64,000 nt of DNA from Paragordius varius (lineage: Eukaryota; Nematomorpha), in contig OZ176050.1 in assembly GCA_964247055.1 (NCBI GenBank), forward strand, positions 9,052,001-9,116,000. Reading direction: 5' to 3'. This document shows, piece after piece, positions 34,278-46,780 of the stretch. Positions within the stretch are counted from its first letter, which is position 1. Each line of letters begins with the position of its first letter. The translations under genes were made by a program, and so were the position numbers. The notes beneath the pieces were generated by a model. That model saw nothing but the letters and a program-made list of their open reading frames with translations. It did not search any database and was not told the DNA's origin.

Positions 34278-35459
34278 ATGGCCGACTTCTCACAAAAGGT
34301 GTTCATAGGTGGCCTTAGTTTGGTAACTGATGAAAATTCTCTCAAAGAAACATTTACAAGATTTGGTAATGTAGTTGACAGTGTTATTATGCGTGATCCA
34401 ACCACAAACCGTAGCCGTGGTTTCGGATTCATTACATTCGACAATGCTCATTCAGTTGATCAAGTTATGAACAATCGTCCATATATTATTGATGGCAAAA
34501 AAGTTGATGCTAAAAGAGCAGTTCCTAGAGTGGTTTATATATTTGTTCATTATAGGGTAATAACGATTCTTTTTCATCCATGCCCAAAATATTTGTTGGG
34601 GGTTTGCGAGAAGGTGATACCGAAGATTTAATTAAGGATTATTTTTCTAAATACGGAAGAATTGTTGACGTCAACATTAAAACAAACCCTGTTACAGGGG
34701 CCCCACGTGGCTTTGCTTTTGTCACATTTGATGAAAATTGTCCGGTAGATAAATCCTTACGTAAATAAAGTATGTATATATAGCTCTTAGTGCTTGAAAC
34801 GCACTTCATAAATAATCATAAAGTAGATTTGAGAAAAGCTTTAAATAAATATGAATTAACTCATGTAAATGGTGGTAAATTAGATAATCCTTATACTAGT
34901 AGTAGTAATAATAGCTTTAAAGGTATATATGATTTTAATATTAAACCCATATAGATGCTTGGTCTACTCCCACTATGCCTATCAATAATAGCGTACCAAG
35001 TTACATTGGAAGTAAGGATATATTTAGTTGAATATGATGAAATTATGATAGGGACAAATGAACTTATGATTTGTTATCGATCTGATTTAATACACTTTTT
35101 AATTTTTTATGTATAATAAAAAAATATTTTGAAGCAGGTTATTCAAATCAAATTATGAATCATCAGCAACCTATGATGAATTCTTATCAGCAAACAACCA
35201 TCAATCCTTATGCTGCCACCGCCCAAAATTATGGTTCTGTCGATCCTAACAGTAAAATCTTACATTATTAATTTAAATAATTTCTTAAAAAATTTGTGTT
35301 TTTTATTATATAGGCCAAATGATGATGTATAATATGATGCAAAATTATTCCCCCATTGGAATGCAATCCAATCCTGGCTATAATAATAGTTTTATGTCTT
35401 CTGGACCGATAAAACATGACAAATTTGGGGTGCGATATAATCCATTAGCCCCAAAATAA
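34278..35459 (+). CDS. hnRNP A/B-like RNA-binding protein, two RRMs, 6 exons, 301 aa
   Basis: Exons 34278-34529, 34556-34760, 34791-34922, 34955-35011, 35138-35251 and 35314-35459 join in phase. RRM1 (about residues 5-83) has RNP2 VFIGGL and RNP1 RGFGFITF. RRM2 (about 94-170) has IFVGGL and RGFAFVTF. The linker KRAVPR and the PVDK motif after RRM2's last strand are hnRNP A1/A2 features and argue against Musashi or DAZAP1. Such proteins bind pre-mRNA in the nucleus and affect splicing and export. The usual glycine-rich tail is replaced by an Asn/Met/Gln/Tyr-rich tail ending RYNPLAPK. ATG 34278 was chosen because RRM1 starts a few residues later. The first three introns are only 26, 30 and 32 nt. 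Confidence 0.9.
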
Positions 35460-35536
35460 ATAGCAGATATTAATTGGTTTTCTATTGTTTGTACAAATTC
35501 ATATTTATTATACGTTATTCGAATTTTTGGAATTAT

Positions 35537-35542
35537 AATAAA
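35537..35542 (+). promoter_or_regulatory. Candidate poly(A) signal for the hnRNP-like gene
   Basis: AATAAA lies 78 bases after the stop codon, a reasonable distance. It is supported by position only. Confidence 0.4.
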
Positions 35543-35799
35543 TATGTTAGAACAAACTTTTGTATAATTGTAGCAAAATTATGGTAAAATATAATATATT
35601 TGATTAACACTTGAATACAACACATTCATTTCAGTCCTTTGATTCAGAATTAAATATTTTAAAAATATGGAATGATACCATGGCAAAGGCTTGCGCTTAT
35701 AAAAAATTGATTACTTGCCTAAAGGTAAAACTCAAAGGGTAAAATTTAGACAACATGTGTGCAAAAACTAAATATAAAAATAATGCATAATACCAGTTT

Positions 35800-36080
35800 T
35801 TCTGTTTATATCAATGTTAAATGTGATTTTTAGAAAAAGGTAATGCTTAATTTTACGCTTACAATCAAATAAACACGATATTTTTCAAAATTTCAAATAA
35901 AAATGGTCTCCAAGTAGTTTGATACGGAACTTTCTTTCCAAATTTAGAAATTTTGTCTTTTATATATAATTTTTATTAGGACAGAAGCATAAAATTAAAT
36001 TGGAACCGTTTCTTTTAGTAGTTTTTTAAAAATATCAATTTAATATTACTTGTTTGAATCGAAGTTTTAAGTCGAAAATA
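35800..36080. repeat. Dispersed repeat, first of a diverged pair
   Basis: Shared pieces with 37090-37340 include TTTTTCTGTTTATATCAATG, AACACGATATTTTTC, AAGTAGTTTGATA and TTTTAAAAATATCAATTTAA, in the same order. Two ordered, similarly spaced copies indicate an old repeat of unknown class. Confidence 0.5.
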
Positions 36081-36282
36081 ATTATAGCTATTTAGTACCC
36101 TTGATAAAAATCTAAAACCATATGCTATATTTAACATTCAAAAGAAATTTATATATTCGTCACAGCGCGTTTTCTCAATCGATGTTAGCTGAAATATAAT
36201 ACATTATCATTTTACTAGTATATCTATTTTTCGCTTTTCATTTATAACATCCTTTATTTGCAGCTTTGAAGGGGGCCTAGAG

Positions 36283-36485
36283 CAGTGGTACTCAGCAAAA
36301 AAATTAAAAGGACAAATTTTTTCTCAAGGGCCATAATAATACTGATAATAATTTCATAGCTGTATTACACATTTGTAGATTTTTATACTCCAAATATGTA
36401 CATCAAAAAGGTTAATAAATAATTTAGGGCCATAAAAAACCACTTTTAGGGACGCATGCTGGTGGATTGTGGTTTGAGCATCATT
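36283..36485. mobile_element. hAT-type MITE, 203 bp
   Basis: It begins CAGTGGTACTCAGC and ends GTTTGAGCATCATTA, imperfectly paired. The 8-base flanks are GCCTAGAG (36275-36282) and GACTAGAG (36486-36493), one mismatch. It includes GGGCCATA motifs like those in other hAT MITEs. Confidence 0.65.
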
Positions 36486-37089
36486 AGACTAGAGCTTATA
36501 GTTACATTTTTAGAAGGTAATAATTATCTGACGACCGTTGATGAATCTGGCTTGCACAAATCAATCTTTTAAAAATTTCAAAGTTGCACAATCTTACTGA
36601 TAAAAGATCTCCCGCACATATTTTTTCTGACAGTTTATTAAGTTCGAAACATCTCTATGTTGAGGCAAAATTTCGGAAAGTGTGTGGTCCTATTCAAAAC
36701 TATTGTCTCATGCTAAAATGCAGAGCTAAAAAAATTCAATAATTCCCCTATTTTTGATAATGCATTTCAGAAATCATGTTTTTGGGATTAGAAATCCTTG
36801 TAGAACAGGCATCATGGACACTGGGCAATATTTACGAAAAATATTGGGCCATTTACACTTAAGTCATTTTTGTTTTATTAATACACATGTATAAAATTAC
36901 CTATAATAAGCACTACTTTTTGTTTTAGCATAAATAGTCCGATTTAAAGGCGTGCGGTTTCTTAAAAAGAACATAGAAAAATTGGAGTTCTTGATAATAT
37001 TATGTACGCCCTTCTGTAATCTTTCGATACGAATCAAGGTATTTGACGACCCAGGCCTTTTGTGTATCAAATATCTTAATAATATGGAT

Positions 37090-37340
37090 TGTATTGAATT
37101 TATAATTTTTTCTGTTAATATCAATGTTATATGTATTTCAAAGAATTAACTTAAATTTTATTGTTAAAACCAAAAAACACGATTTTTCGCTCGAAATTTT
37201 ATGATAAAGTTGTGCCGAAGTAGTTTAATATGGAAATTTTTTCATTTATAATATATTTGGCTTTGATTATTTTTATCAAAAGAGAAATTTAAATTGATAT
37301 TACCCGCTTTGGTAGTTTTTGAAAATATCAATTTAAAGTC
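37090..37340. repeat. Dispersed repeat, second of a diverged pair
   Basis: It is the homologue of 35800-36080, with the landmarks TTTTTCTGTTAATATCAATG, AACACGATTTTTCGC, GAAGTAGTTTAATA and GAAAATATCAATTTAA. Confidence 0.5.
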
Positions 37341-38228
37341 AGTTGGGTATCCAATCACCCCAATCTGTATTGAAGTTGTTAAGATATAGAACCAATTTGC
37401 TTAAAATAATTCTCCAAAAAGACTACATGAAAATCATTTTAAAATATTATAATTTATTTATAAATTTTAGATCTATATTTTTGAGTTTATTACGAATTTC
37501 TTATGGCTTTTGAAAATATAATCGGCTAAGAGAGCTATCCTATACAATTTTTTGATAATTATTTTTGTTATATAGAATTTATCATTATAATATTATATTT
37601 TGCGTAACATCAACCGCATACAATATCAGTAAAAATTAAGAGCCGTTTTGAACAAAATAACCGAAAACGTTTCTTAAAAATATAATTTTTTTAGTTTTTT
37701 ATATTAAATTGATTATGCATATAGTAGCACTTTTTATTTTAATTTTATCTCCTATTTTGAACATTTAAATTATGAAATTATTTGTCGATATTTTAGAGAT
37801 TAGGAAAATTTCAATATAAAAATTTATAAAATCTTGCCGAACCAGTACCAAAAACGGTTCCGGTTTCCACCCGGGCAAAACGTTGCGATTTAATAAACGT
37901 TGCCAGATAACATTTACAGTAAAGGACTGTATTATTACTGGTTAAAAGCAAGAAATCGCGCAAAATTACTTTTTTTCTATGGACCAATTAAGTCAATAAT
38001 ATTGCTAACTAAAGTAAATATTTGGCTATAAGAAAAACTGGCAAGTTCCCTTAAAATCTAAATATATACAGTCAAATTTATTCATCCAAGTATTTGTTTT
38101 TATCCATTTAAAACAGTTTACTACATGTCAGTTGAATATTTTGCTACCCCTATAAAACCAACTTTTATGTTTTTCAAAATTTGTCTTAATTAAATGATTT
38201 TCTCTATGTTGATTTTTAACTTTTATAT

Positions 38229-40364
38229 CAGGGGTGGCCAACGAGGTGACCGCGGTCACTTTCGTGACCGCGACAACTCAAAAAGTGACCGCCTGAAAAT
38301 ATTTTTTTTTAAAAATTTTATTGATTTTTTTCGGATAGTTGGCTACTTCTGAGCGAATTTAAATTTAAAATACAAAAAAATACGGTTTAAATTTTAAAAA
38401 AACGTCTAAGAAAAGGGTGTAAAAAAATTATTTTATTAATTATAATTTATATGTTTTGGAGCATTTGCATTAAAACTTAAAATCAGTCATTTCCCTTGAA
38501 TATATCAAAACTTTGAGCAAAGCTTATTCATAAATCAGAAGCATAATCGTGAAGTTAGATTTGATTTGATACACCAAAAGTAGGTTTTTAAAACTTATAT
38601 TTTAGAATGAGCCAAAAAAAGTTTTACAGATACAAGAAAGATTGGGAGCATACTTTTTTATTATGATAAATGAAACATGCACCTGTCTAATATGCAATAG
38701 TACTGTTGCTTTGCCCAAAAAGTCAAATATTGAAAGACATTATAGATCTCTGCATCCACATTACTCCAAAAACTACCCCTTACAAACTTAAGAACGGAAC
38801 ATTAAAGTAAAGGAATTAAAAGAACAATTATCCGCCTCACAAAATAGCATACTTAAATACAACTAAGACTATAAAAATGCTACGATTGCTTCATTCAAGG
38901 TAGCGGAAATACTCATTCGGAACAATAAGCCATTCCAAGATGGTGAAATATTTAAAGAAGCCTTTATTAGCGCTTGTGATATTTTATTTGAAAATTTTGA
39001 TAACAAAAATAATATTATGACAGCTATTAAAAGCATAAGCTTATCGAGAATAGGCAACTTTTACCACAAATAGAAATTTTTTTAGAGAATTCCAAATTTT
39101 CATACCCTGAATTGAAAGATCAAGATTGGCTGCTTGATCTAGCATTTTTATGCGATATCACGGAAAAATTGCATAAATTAAACATCCAATTACAAGGAAA
39201 AGATAAAACAATAATGGATATGATGGGTGCTTTAAAATCTTTTAAAGAAACACTAACAGTAGTAGAAACACAATTAAAAAACCGAGATTTAAAACATTTT
39301 TTTAATCTGGCAGCGGTGTCTGAAAAAATAGAGAATCTCTCTTTTGAAAAATATGCAGATGATATTGGTCTGCTTATTAATGATTTTGAAAAACGATTTT
39401 CATCTATAAATAAACTTAGGGACATCGCTATTTTTTTATCATGCCCATTTAATAATAATAATACTGTTGAATATATTGCTCAAAAACTCAGCCACTTTCT
39501 TCGTGTACCAAATTTAGCAGAGTTGGAAGAGGAATTAATAAATGTTAAATGCGATATCCATCTAAAATCATTAGGATCAGATATATATAAATTTATAAAT
39601 AAAGATAAATACCCCCATATTTGGAAAACCGCTGCATTATTCAATTCTTTTTTTGGATCCACATATTTATGTGAATCGGCTTTTTCAATTATGAATGCTA
39701 TCAAAACTAAACAGAGGTCACAATTAACTAATAAACATTTAGAATCATATTTGAGAATTGCTTTGACTTCATTTGAACCTAATTTAGATAAACTTTCTGA
39801 ATTTTTTCGCAGTCGGGCGTTTTAAATATTTTTTTTTATTAAATATGGATGTTTATCGAGTTGTATTTTCGCTTAGGAAAAAGCCGATTTACTAAAAAAT
39901 ATGTGGATAGAATTAAAACTGATACAATTTTAATGTACTCTTATTTATGTTCAAATTATGGTTCTAAATTGGAATGCTATTTTTTATTTCTTTTATTTTT
40001 TGTATCATAATGTATTCTCCCCTGTAATTTCAAATGCATTGTTTAAATTTTTATATTGTAAAATTTCATATAATAGAAATTTAATAAATAAATATTTTGA
40101 AGTTTTTTATGTTGGTTAAAAAATTAAGGTAGTTAATAACCCGTTGTCTTTTAATTAAAATTATTTTTGTATTTGGTTGATAGATAAAAAAATTACAATT
40201 TTAAAATGGTTTAAACAAGTCACTCTAATCTGTAAACCAGGTATATACATCATTTAAAGTGTTGATTGAGTTTTTTTGATAAATATTTCTGGGTGACCGC
40301 GAACTCTTTTTTTAACAAAAAAGCCAAAAAAAAGCTCGCGACAAAAAAAGTGTGGCCACCCCTG
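38229..40364 (+). mobile_element. hAT DNA transposon, 2,136 bp, with intact ends
   Basis: The ends are CAGGGGTGGCCAAC and the matching GTGGCCACCCCTG. Perfect 8-base flanks TTTTATAT lie at 38221-38228 and 40365-40372. Near both tips the motif GTGACCGCG recurs (about 38247, 38263, 38284 and again near 40290), as expected for transposase-binding subterminal repeats. It is the only element here with a perfect hAT target duplication, suggesting a younger insertion than the nearby hAT MITEs. Its transposase is broken and lacks part of its core. Confidence 0.9.
38607..39825 (+). pseudogene. hAT transposase (ZBED/GTF2IRD2-like group), broken and internally deleted
   Basis: Reading frames on + show, in order: SQKKFYRYKKDWE, then in another frame a BED-type zinc finger (CTCLICNSTVALP followed by HYRSLHPHY). 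A helical segment follows (KVAEILIRNNKPF, EAFISACDILFENF). An open frame at 39112-39825 then contains LDLAFLCDITEKLHKLNIQL and ends with the dimerisation region (FGSTYLCESAFSIMNAIK, LTNKHLESYLRIAL). Relative to related transposases, which run about 600 residues, most of the catalytic core between TAIKSISLSR and DQDWLLDLAF is missing. At least one frameshift (about 38660) and stops near 38790, 38863 and 39072 are visible. Confidence 0.85.
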
Positions 40365-40372
40365 TTTTATAT

Positions 40373-43300
40373 CATTTAATTCATCCTATTTGGTAAAACG
40401 GAAACGAAACTATTATTCGATTACCATATTTGCCGAAGATTGACATGGAAATCGCAAAAACACACTATATTTATACTATATTAGTTTTAGTTAAGCGAAA
40501 TTGAAAAATGATCAACTCTTTAAAGAAAAAAATATTCCGATTTTTTTGAATTGGTTGTGCACTGGAGTCCGAGATCATGTTCTCTAAGATTATGTTCGAG
40601 ATGTTTTTGCAACTATGTCCACATGAATTGAGTTAATAATTTATTTTTGTAAATGATTCTTTTTTCCTTTTTTCTCTTCATTTTTTTATTCACTTTGTCT
40701 AAACATTTTGTGTGACATCAGCTTTTTCATCGTTACCTTTCTATATCGGATTGTGAACTTTACTTCCGTTCATCCGGTATTTTATAATATTTTATGAACA
40801 TTTTCCAGAAAATTATTTTTTGTCTTATATCTCATTTGATAAAATTTCTTTCTTAGTTATTTAGTTGTGAATGTCTGAAATACTTAAAACATCATCATCT
40901 AAGTTAATTACAATCAATCCTTTTTTTGACGTTTCCTTCATCTGTTTTTCGTTTATTCATGTTTAGCATTCAATTATTTTTACATCTCTCCGTCTTAATA
41001 TTGGTACAAGCATTCACTTATCACGCACTTGGTCTCAATTTTACTTTATCCATTTATCAAGCTAGTAAATCAGGCTTGTTGCCATTTCGTCAACTAATTA
41101 CATTTACAAATTTGTGTTTTCCGTTTTACGAAAAACTTTACGAATAAAATGTGCTGATACGATATCTCTGTGTACCTTGCCGTCTTTGACAAACATTAAA
41201 TTTTGAGACGCCAATTAATAAACGTTTTAGACCATCTTTCCCTACTCCAATATATTAATTAATGTTTCCGATTTTTAAAAAATTCTTAATGTCGATAATT
41301 GCTTGCTTAATTATCTTTTTCGTTTCTAAACCGGTGTTTTTCTACCATACCAAGGTTCAATCTTAATTAAAATTATTACATTAGAATCATCTCTCCTTAT
41401 TTATGATCGATAAAGTTATAACATTCTCTTATCAAGTCATTTAATTTAAATATTGAGGTCATTATTTCAATTTTGAAATGAGTTAATTGATAGTTGTAAA
41501 TAAATTTGGATTAATATCATCGTGCAATTGTTTAATGGTATTCTGTTTTTTTCGCTAATATCTACACCCGGGGTGCCAAAACAATTGGCCTAAAGTGTTG
41601 CATATACGGGTCAAAAAATCCGACGGGCCGCATTCACAAAATACATGGGCATTAACAAATATTTTATTAGTTTTTAAATATAAGACTGTAAAAACTACTA
41701 TTTATTTTAATATTTTTGCTAGTTCATTGCCAAAATTTGGAAAGATTAATTCGGAGTTTGTTTAGCAAAATCGATATAACTTAGATTTGGTTAAATTTTT
41801 TAACTTAAATTTCTCCTGGACCCTGAGAAATATTTTGGAGGGCCGTGTGCTGAGCTCCCCTGATCTAGAAAAATATAATTTTAATTTAAGTATGTGCAAA
41901 GGTCTCTCAGGCCTTTTTAATGACATAATAGTGGATTAAAGACAACTTGAAATATGAAAAAGATTATATGGCTTTTCAATATATATTGAATATGAGTATT
42001 AGATTTTAACAAATATAATTACCCCTCAATATGGATTCAATTTAAGTTGAAATAAGTATTATATTTTTATTTAGTTTTCTCATTTTCTTAACAGCTCACA
42101 GTTTAAGTTAATTAATAAATTTTTACGATATGGTTACATTTATATAATATATTTGTTCATAACTCTATCTATATGCTTAGGGCAACATCAATTTATCTGT
42201 AACCTTAATGTGTCATTTAATTTTTTAGACCAAAACAATGAAAAGAATGTTTACATAAATCTATAAAACGTTTATGCATGAAGTATGGTTTTTTAATATA
42301 CATATGAGCAGGAAATATATCTTTCGGACAAATAATCATTTTTCTTTGAAATAATTTGCATTTTATTAATTTTACCTATCCTATTTATTAGGGTAATTTA
42401 ATAATGCCTATTTCTTTTTCCGTACAGTTGTCATTAAAATAGTTTTGGTTAAAAGTTGTCTCTAATCTGTAAAAATGTGGCGTCTTAGAAAATTTTGTCC
42501 TTAGAGAAGCTAAAAACCAAACAGATATAAAATTTTTATGCACATAATTTTGGCGCCTATTATTACACAAAAAAGTATAATAAATTATTTTTAAACACCT
42601 TAGTTTTTGTCTATCATTGTCTAGTACAAAATAAAAAATTTTTTAAACCAAAATAAAACAAAGTATATTATATATAGATCCGTTCTTTATCATATTGACA
42701 CTTTTATTTCTTACATATTTATTTATCAATATAAACATTAAAAAATCTTATGAAACAAATAGGATTGAATATTTCAGCGGTTAAACCGTTCAAATTGTTT
42801 TTAGTATTTTCAATAATATATTAGTAACAATTACTAAAATTCGATAAAATTTGATATAATTTTATATTTTTTCCAATTAAAAAATTCTCTATTAAGATTG
42901 AATCCTAATAATGATGTGATAAATGTGTTTGTAATTTTTCTAACAGGTCAGACAAAACCTTGAAAACACGTTTATCAAAGTCCATTGCTTGAAACATTGT
43001 TAAATTATAGTATGTACCAATTTAAATTAGTGTAAATTGAATTTTTGCAAAATAATGATAATTAGAAATACGGTTCTGTTATGAATAAAATAATTAGATA
43101 TCTAATTTTATAATTAAATAAAACGCATAACCAGTATAGAGTTAATTCAATTAAAAAGTTTGAAGCACAAAAAGAGGCGTATTCTACATTTTTTTCAATT
43201 TGACGCACATTTCGGTATCAAATAACACATCCATTTTCAAATACATATTATATTTATGAATATAAAGTAATTTTTTATTTATACAGTTTAACATATAATT

Positions 43301-46300
43301 TTCTTTTCTCCTACCTTTAATGTGTTGTTATCCATTGTGCAAAATTTTTTAATTAAATTACCCTTAATTACAATAAAATAATACATAAGCGGAATTTATG
43401 TTTATGTTCCTGCCTCCTCCTACTTGAAAAATTTAATTAAAATTATAATAAATTATTTAATGATATACAGTAAATAATAATAATGTTTGGTAATTAAGTG
43501 TGTTTTAGTATTATTTTTATTTAAGTAGAATATTTTAGTGTCAAATAAATACTACCTTGTTAAGACGATACCTGTTTCTTGTACCTGTAAAAAAGCAAAC
43601 AAGCAGGCAAGCAAGAAATTAATATTATTATTATTATTATATAATGTTGTTTGGAAAACATAATAATAATAAGAATAAGAAAATGAAAGAAAGGATATAA
43701 AATGAATATTTTCCCGAAAATTAGCAAGCATTACTTACTAATTTATTAAAAAAATATATATATTTTTTTAAAAATTAAACGTCTTTAAATATGCCCTATG
43801 TGTATTTGTCGCTTTCTTCCGCTATTAGTATACTTTTTTACCCTTTGTTTAAAAACACAATTTAGATTTTCAAGGGAATATAATCAATTTAATGGCTTTT
43901 TGACCTTTTTTATATCTTTAAAGTACATCCGATTTTTTGTCCCCTCTCAAAAAGATAATTTTATAAAGATTCGTTAAAGTAGATTCCTCGATTTTCTAAA
44001 AATCATCCTAACTAACAAGGTAATTTTAAACGTTATAATATTAAATAAAATTATTGATTGATTTAAATTCTTGATATAATTCTTTGAATATTATTTTGCA
44101 ATAAATTGATTTGAAAAACTTATATTGGTATAATATTGGTTAACCCCGATATATTTTGTCGTTCTTCTCATAAGGTTTTAGTGTTTAGCTAACGGGTTTT
44201 TGGATATTAATTTTAATTAGGTATTCCCCATCCAGTCTAGTTTATTACGACATAATATGACACTTTAATGCAATCTAATTATTTTAATGAAACTCATGCT
44301 TTTCTCTGTTACTTCTTATCTCAAAACATTATTTTGGTATCGTGAGAGAGTTTAGATATTAACGACAAGGTGTTAAATTTTACACTATATTAAAAAAACT
44401 GTTATAGAAAGACTCTGCCTATACCATCGTTTGAAGGATGTTTGTTTTTATTTTGTATCCAAAACATCTAACATTTTTTTGTTCATATTCATTTAGTAAA
44501 TGTAATATACCTAAGGTCGTCTTGTAGTACATAATAATTTATGGATTTAATTCCCAGAGCCAATGAAATAATTATATACTATAAAATTCTAATTATAATA
44601 TATTTTTATATTAAATTATTTTGTGGTTGAATATAAGAGTGTAACTTCTTCAATATTACCAATTGCAGTTAATTTAATTTATTACAATTTAAAATTACAT
44701 TAAAATCATATTGTAAATCGGTTAACAATACAACAATTTAATTAACTCTCGCAGAATACTAATTGCTTTTTGACGAAATGCTGCAGGATTTCTTTTAAGA
44801 ATTAATATTTTATTCAATCATATATGTAATATTCATTTTAGGGTTGTGTTGAGTTAATTTAATTTTACTTTTAATATACAAGTTTAATGAACCATATATA
44901 TCGTATCATGTCACAATCATTAATGTTTAATAAATTAAGAAAAAACTCGAATGTTCTTATCCATATTTATGCATGTAGGTATTGTTAGTTATTTACATAG
45001 GATCAATCTAAGAATGAACACTATTACAAATATACATTATCTTTACACCTTTTGAGGTATAAAGTAATATATCGTTTGATCAAAAACTTATTGTGTTAAC
45101 AGAAAATTAGCATTATTAATGTAATGTAATAGTAAGATATTCAAAATTAGTATTTTATTAAAAAGAAATTTATGCATAAAAGTTTTACTTATCGGTTAAG
45201 TTAGATCAGTATTATTTATATGAAGTAAATCAGTTTATAATGTAGCAACTATTTACAACTTAAGTAATCAATCCCTTTTAAAAGGCCAATTAATACTATA
45301 TTATGTCACTTAGGTCAATAGAGTTTATCAACAATAAAAACCGTTTATTAAAGGACTTTCAATATAAGTATAAAATATCTTAGATATGTTCGCACAATTC
45401 CTAAATATCTTATATTTTTCAGTTGACCGATTACAAACTAAATTTAAATAAAAAAATAAGTTACAAGGTAATCTGATGTAAAACACCTACTGCGGCAATA
45501 ACCATTTAAAAAAATAGAATTTTATTTTTTAACACTTTTTTCCCTTAACCATGGAAATACAAATTCAAAAATTTAGGTAGGCCTACAGTTTACGGCTAGA
45601 ACTTATAGACTATTCGTAATATCTTATGTTTGATTTTCATAATAAACAAGGTATATATATTTATGTACCATTAAGTTAAGTTTTTGACTGACCAAAAAAT
45701 GATACCCCGTCTGTCTGCTCAGTTCATAATCAATAATAAATGTGAAGATATGTTGATAAATGAAATGATGTATTTAACCCAATGTATTTTTCTGGCTATT
45801 AATATATCAATAACAATCAACAAATATTTGATAATATTTGTGAAATTTATAAATTTAAGTTTTATAACATTAGTTTTGTACCTATATCGGGCAAGAAACA
45901 TAGAGCCCAAATATATTTTTCTAAATCCGTTAAAGTCCAAAAATATATAAATGCATTTTTAACCGATTCTAGCCAGCCCTATTACCCTATTCGATGATTA
46001 ATCATCTCAGCACATGATTTTGAAAATATGGCTACCAGATTATATAGGATGCTTGTTGCAAAATTTAAGAAATTGTGTGTTTTATAATGATGATATAAAA
46101 CACAAATTTCCTCAAAATAAATGTTTTAAAATAGATTACACATTTATAGTTTTCTAGGAAAATTTAGACAAATATAATTTATACTCTTTGATGGCACCTC
46201 GTTTTAACATAGAGAAGGCGTCTATACAAAATGCTCTGATCGCAAATACCTAAACAACTAGAAACATTGATAGAAATATTTTTTTGCTTTGACTGTTGTT

Positions 46301-46780
46301 GAGCCCATAAATTAATATCTTGTTGCTGCTTCATTTGTCTACCCTCTGGAATAGGCGCAAAAACCCGGATAAAAAATAATTTAAAAATGGGGGTATCAAA
46401 TATTCAATTTGTTAATGATTATGGTTGAAAGTTTATAAAGCAAGAGATTTTAATGTGTCAGAATTAGAAAAAAAATGAATATGCAAAAAAGGGTCTAATT
46501 TTTCATAATATTGACTTAACTAAACAATATGGTTTAAAATATTACGTTTCAATAATCAATAAAATGTCGCTAAATATATTAATTTACTAGCGTATATGTC
46601 GGGCTGCGTAGCAGTGAAGGGGGGAAGGGGGCTATTTGAAAAAGGGATCAACAAAATTGTGATCCATATATGTGGATTATTTCGAAACATGATTTAATAA
46701 TTATGATCTCATACGATTTTTAAAACGGTGCTTTATAAAATTTTCAAAACTGTGCATTCATACTAATATATTGTTTACTG
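40373..46780. other. 6.4-kb AT-rich gene-free spacer
   Basis: No exon with a protein match was found on either strand. Contents that can be named are a degraded hAT MITE at 41569-41872 and short ATT and GCAA-type simple repeats near 43595-43650. Scattered short open frames (for example 40926-41147 and 45684-45950) show no family resemblance and have mirror frames on the other strand. Confidence 0.55.
41569..41872. mobile_element. hAT-type MITE, degraded
   Basis: It begins CCGGGGTGCCAAAACAATTG and has CGGGCCGCATTCACAAAATA inside. It ends GGGCCGTGTGCTGAGCTCCCCTG. This is the same layout as 16233-16490 and 20131-20387, but the target duplication is no longer clear. Confidence 0.55.

Noticed and set aside
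45684-45950. Opposed open frames of 88 and 73 codons
   Set aside because: They mirror each other in AT-rich DNA, with low-complexity hydrophobic translations and no recognisable motif.
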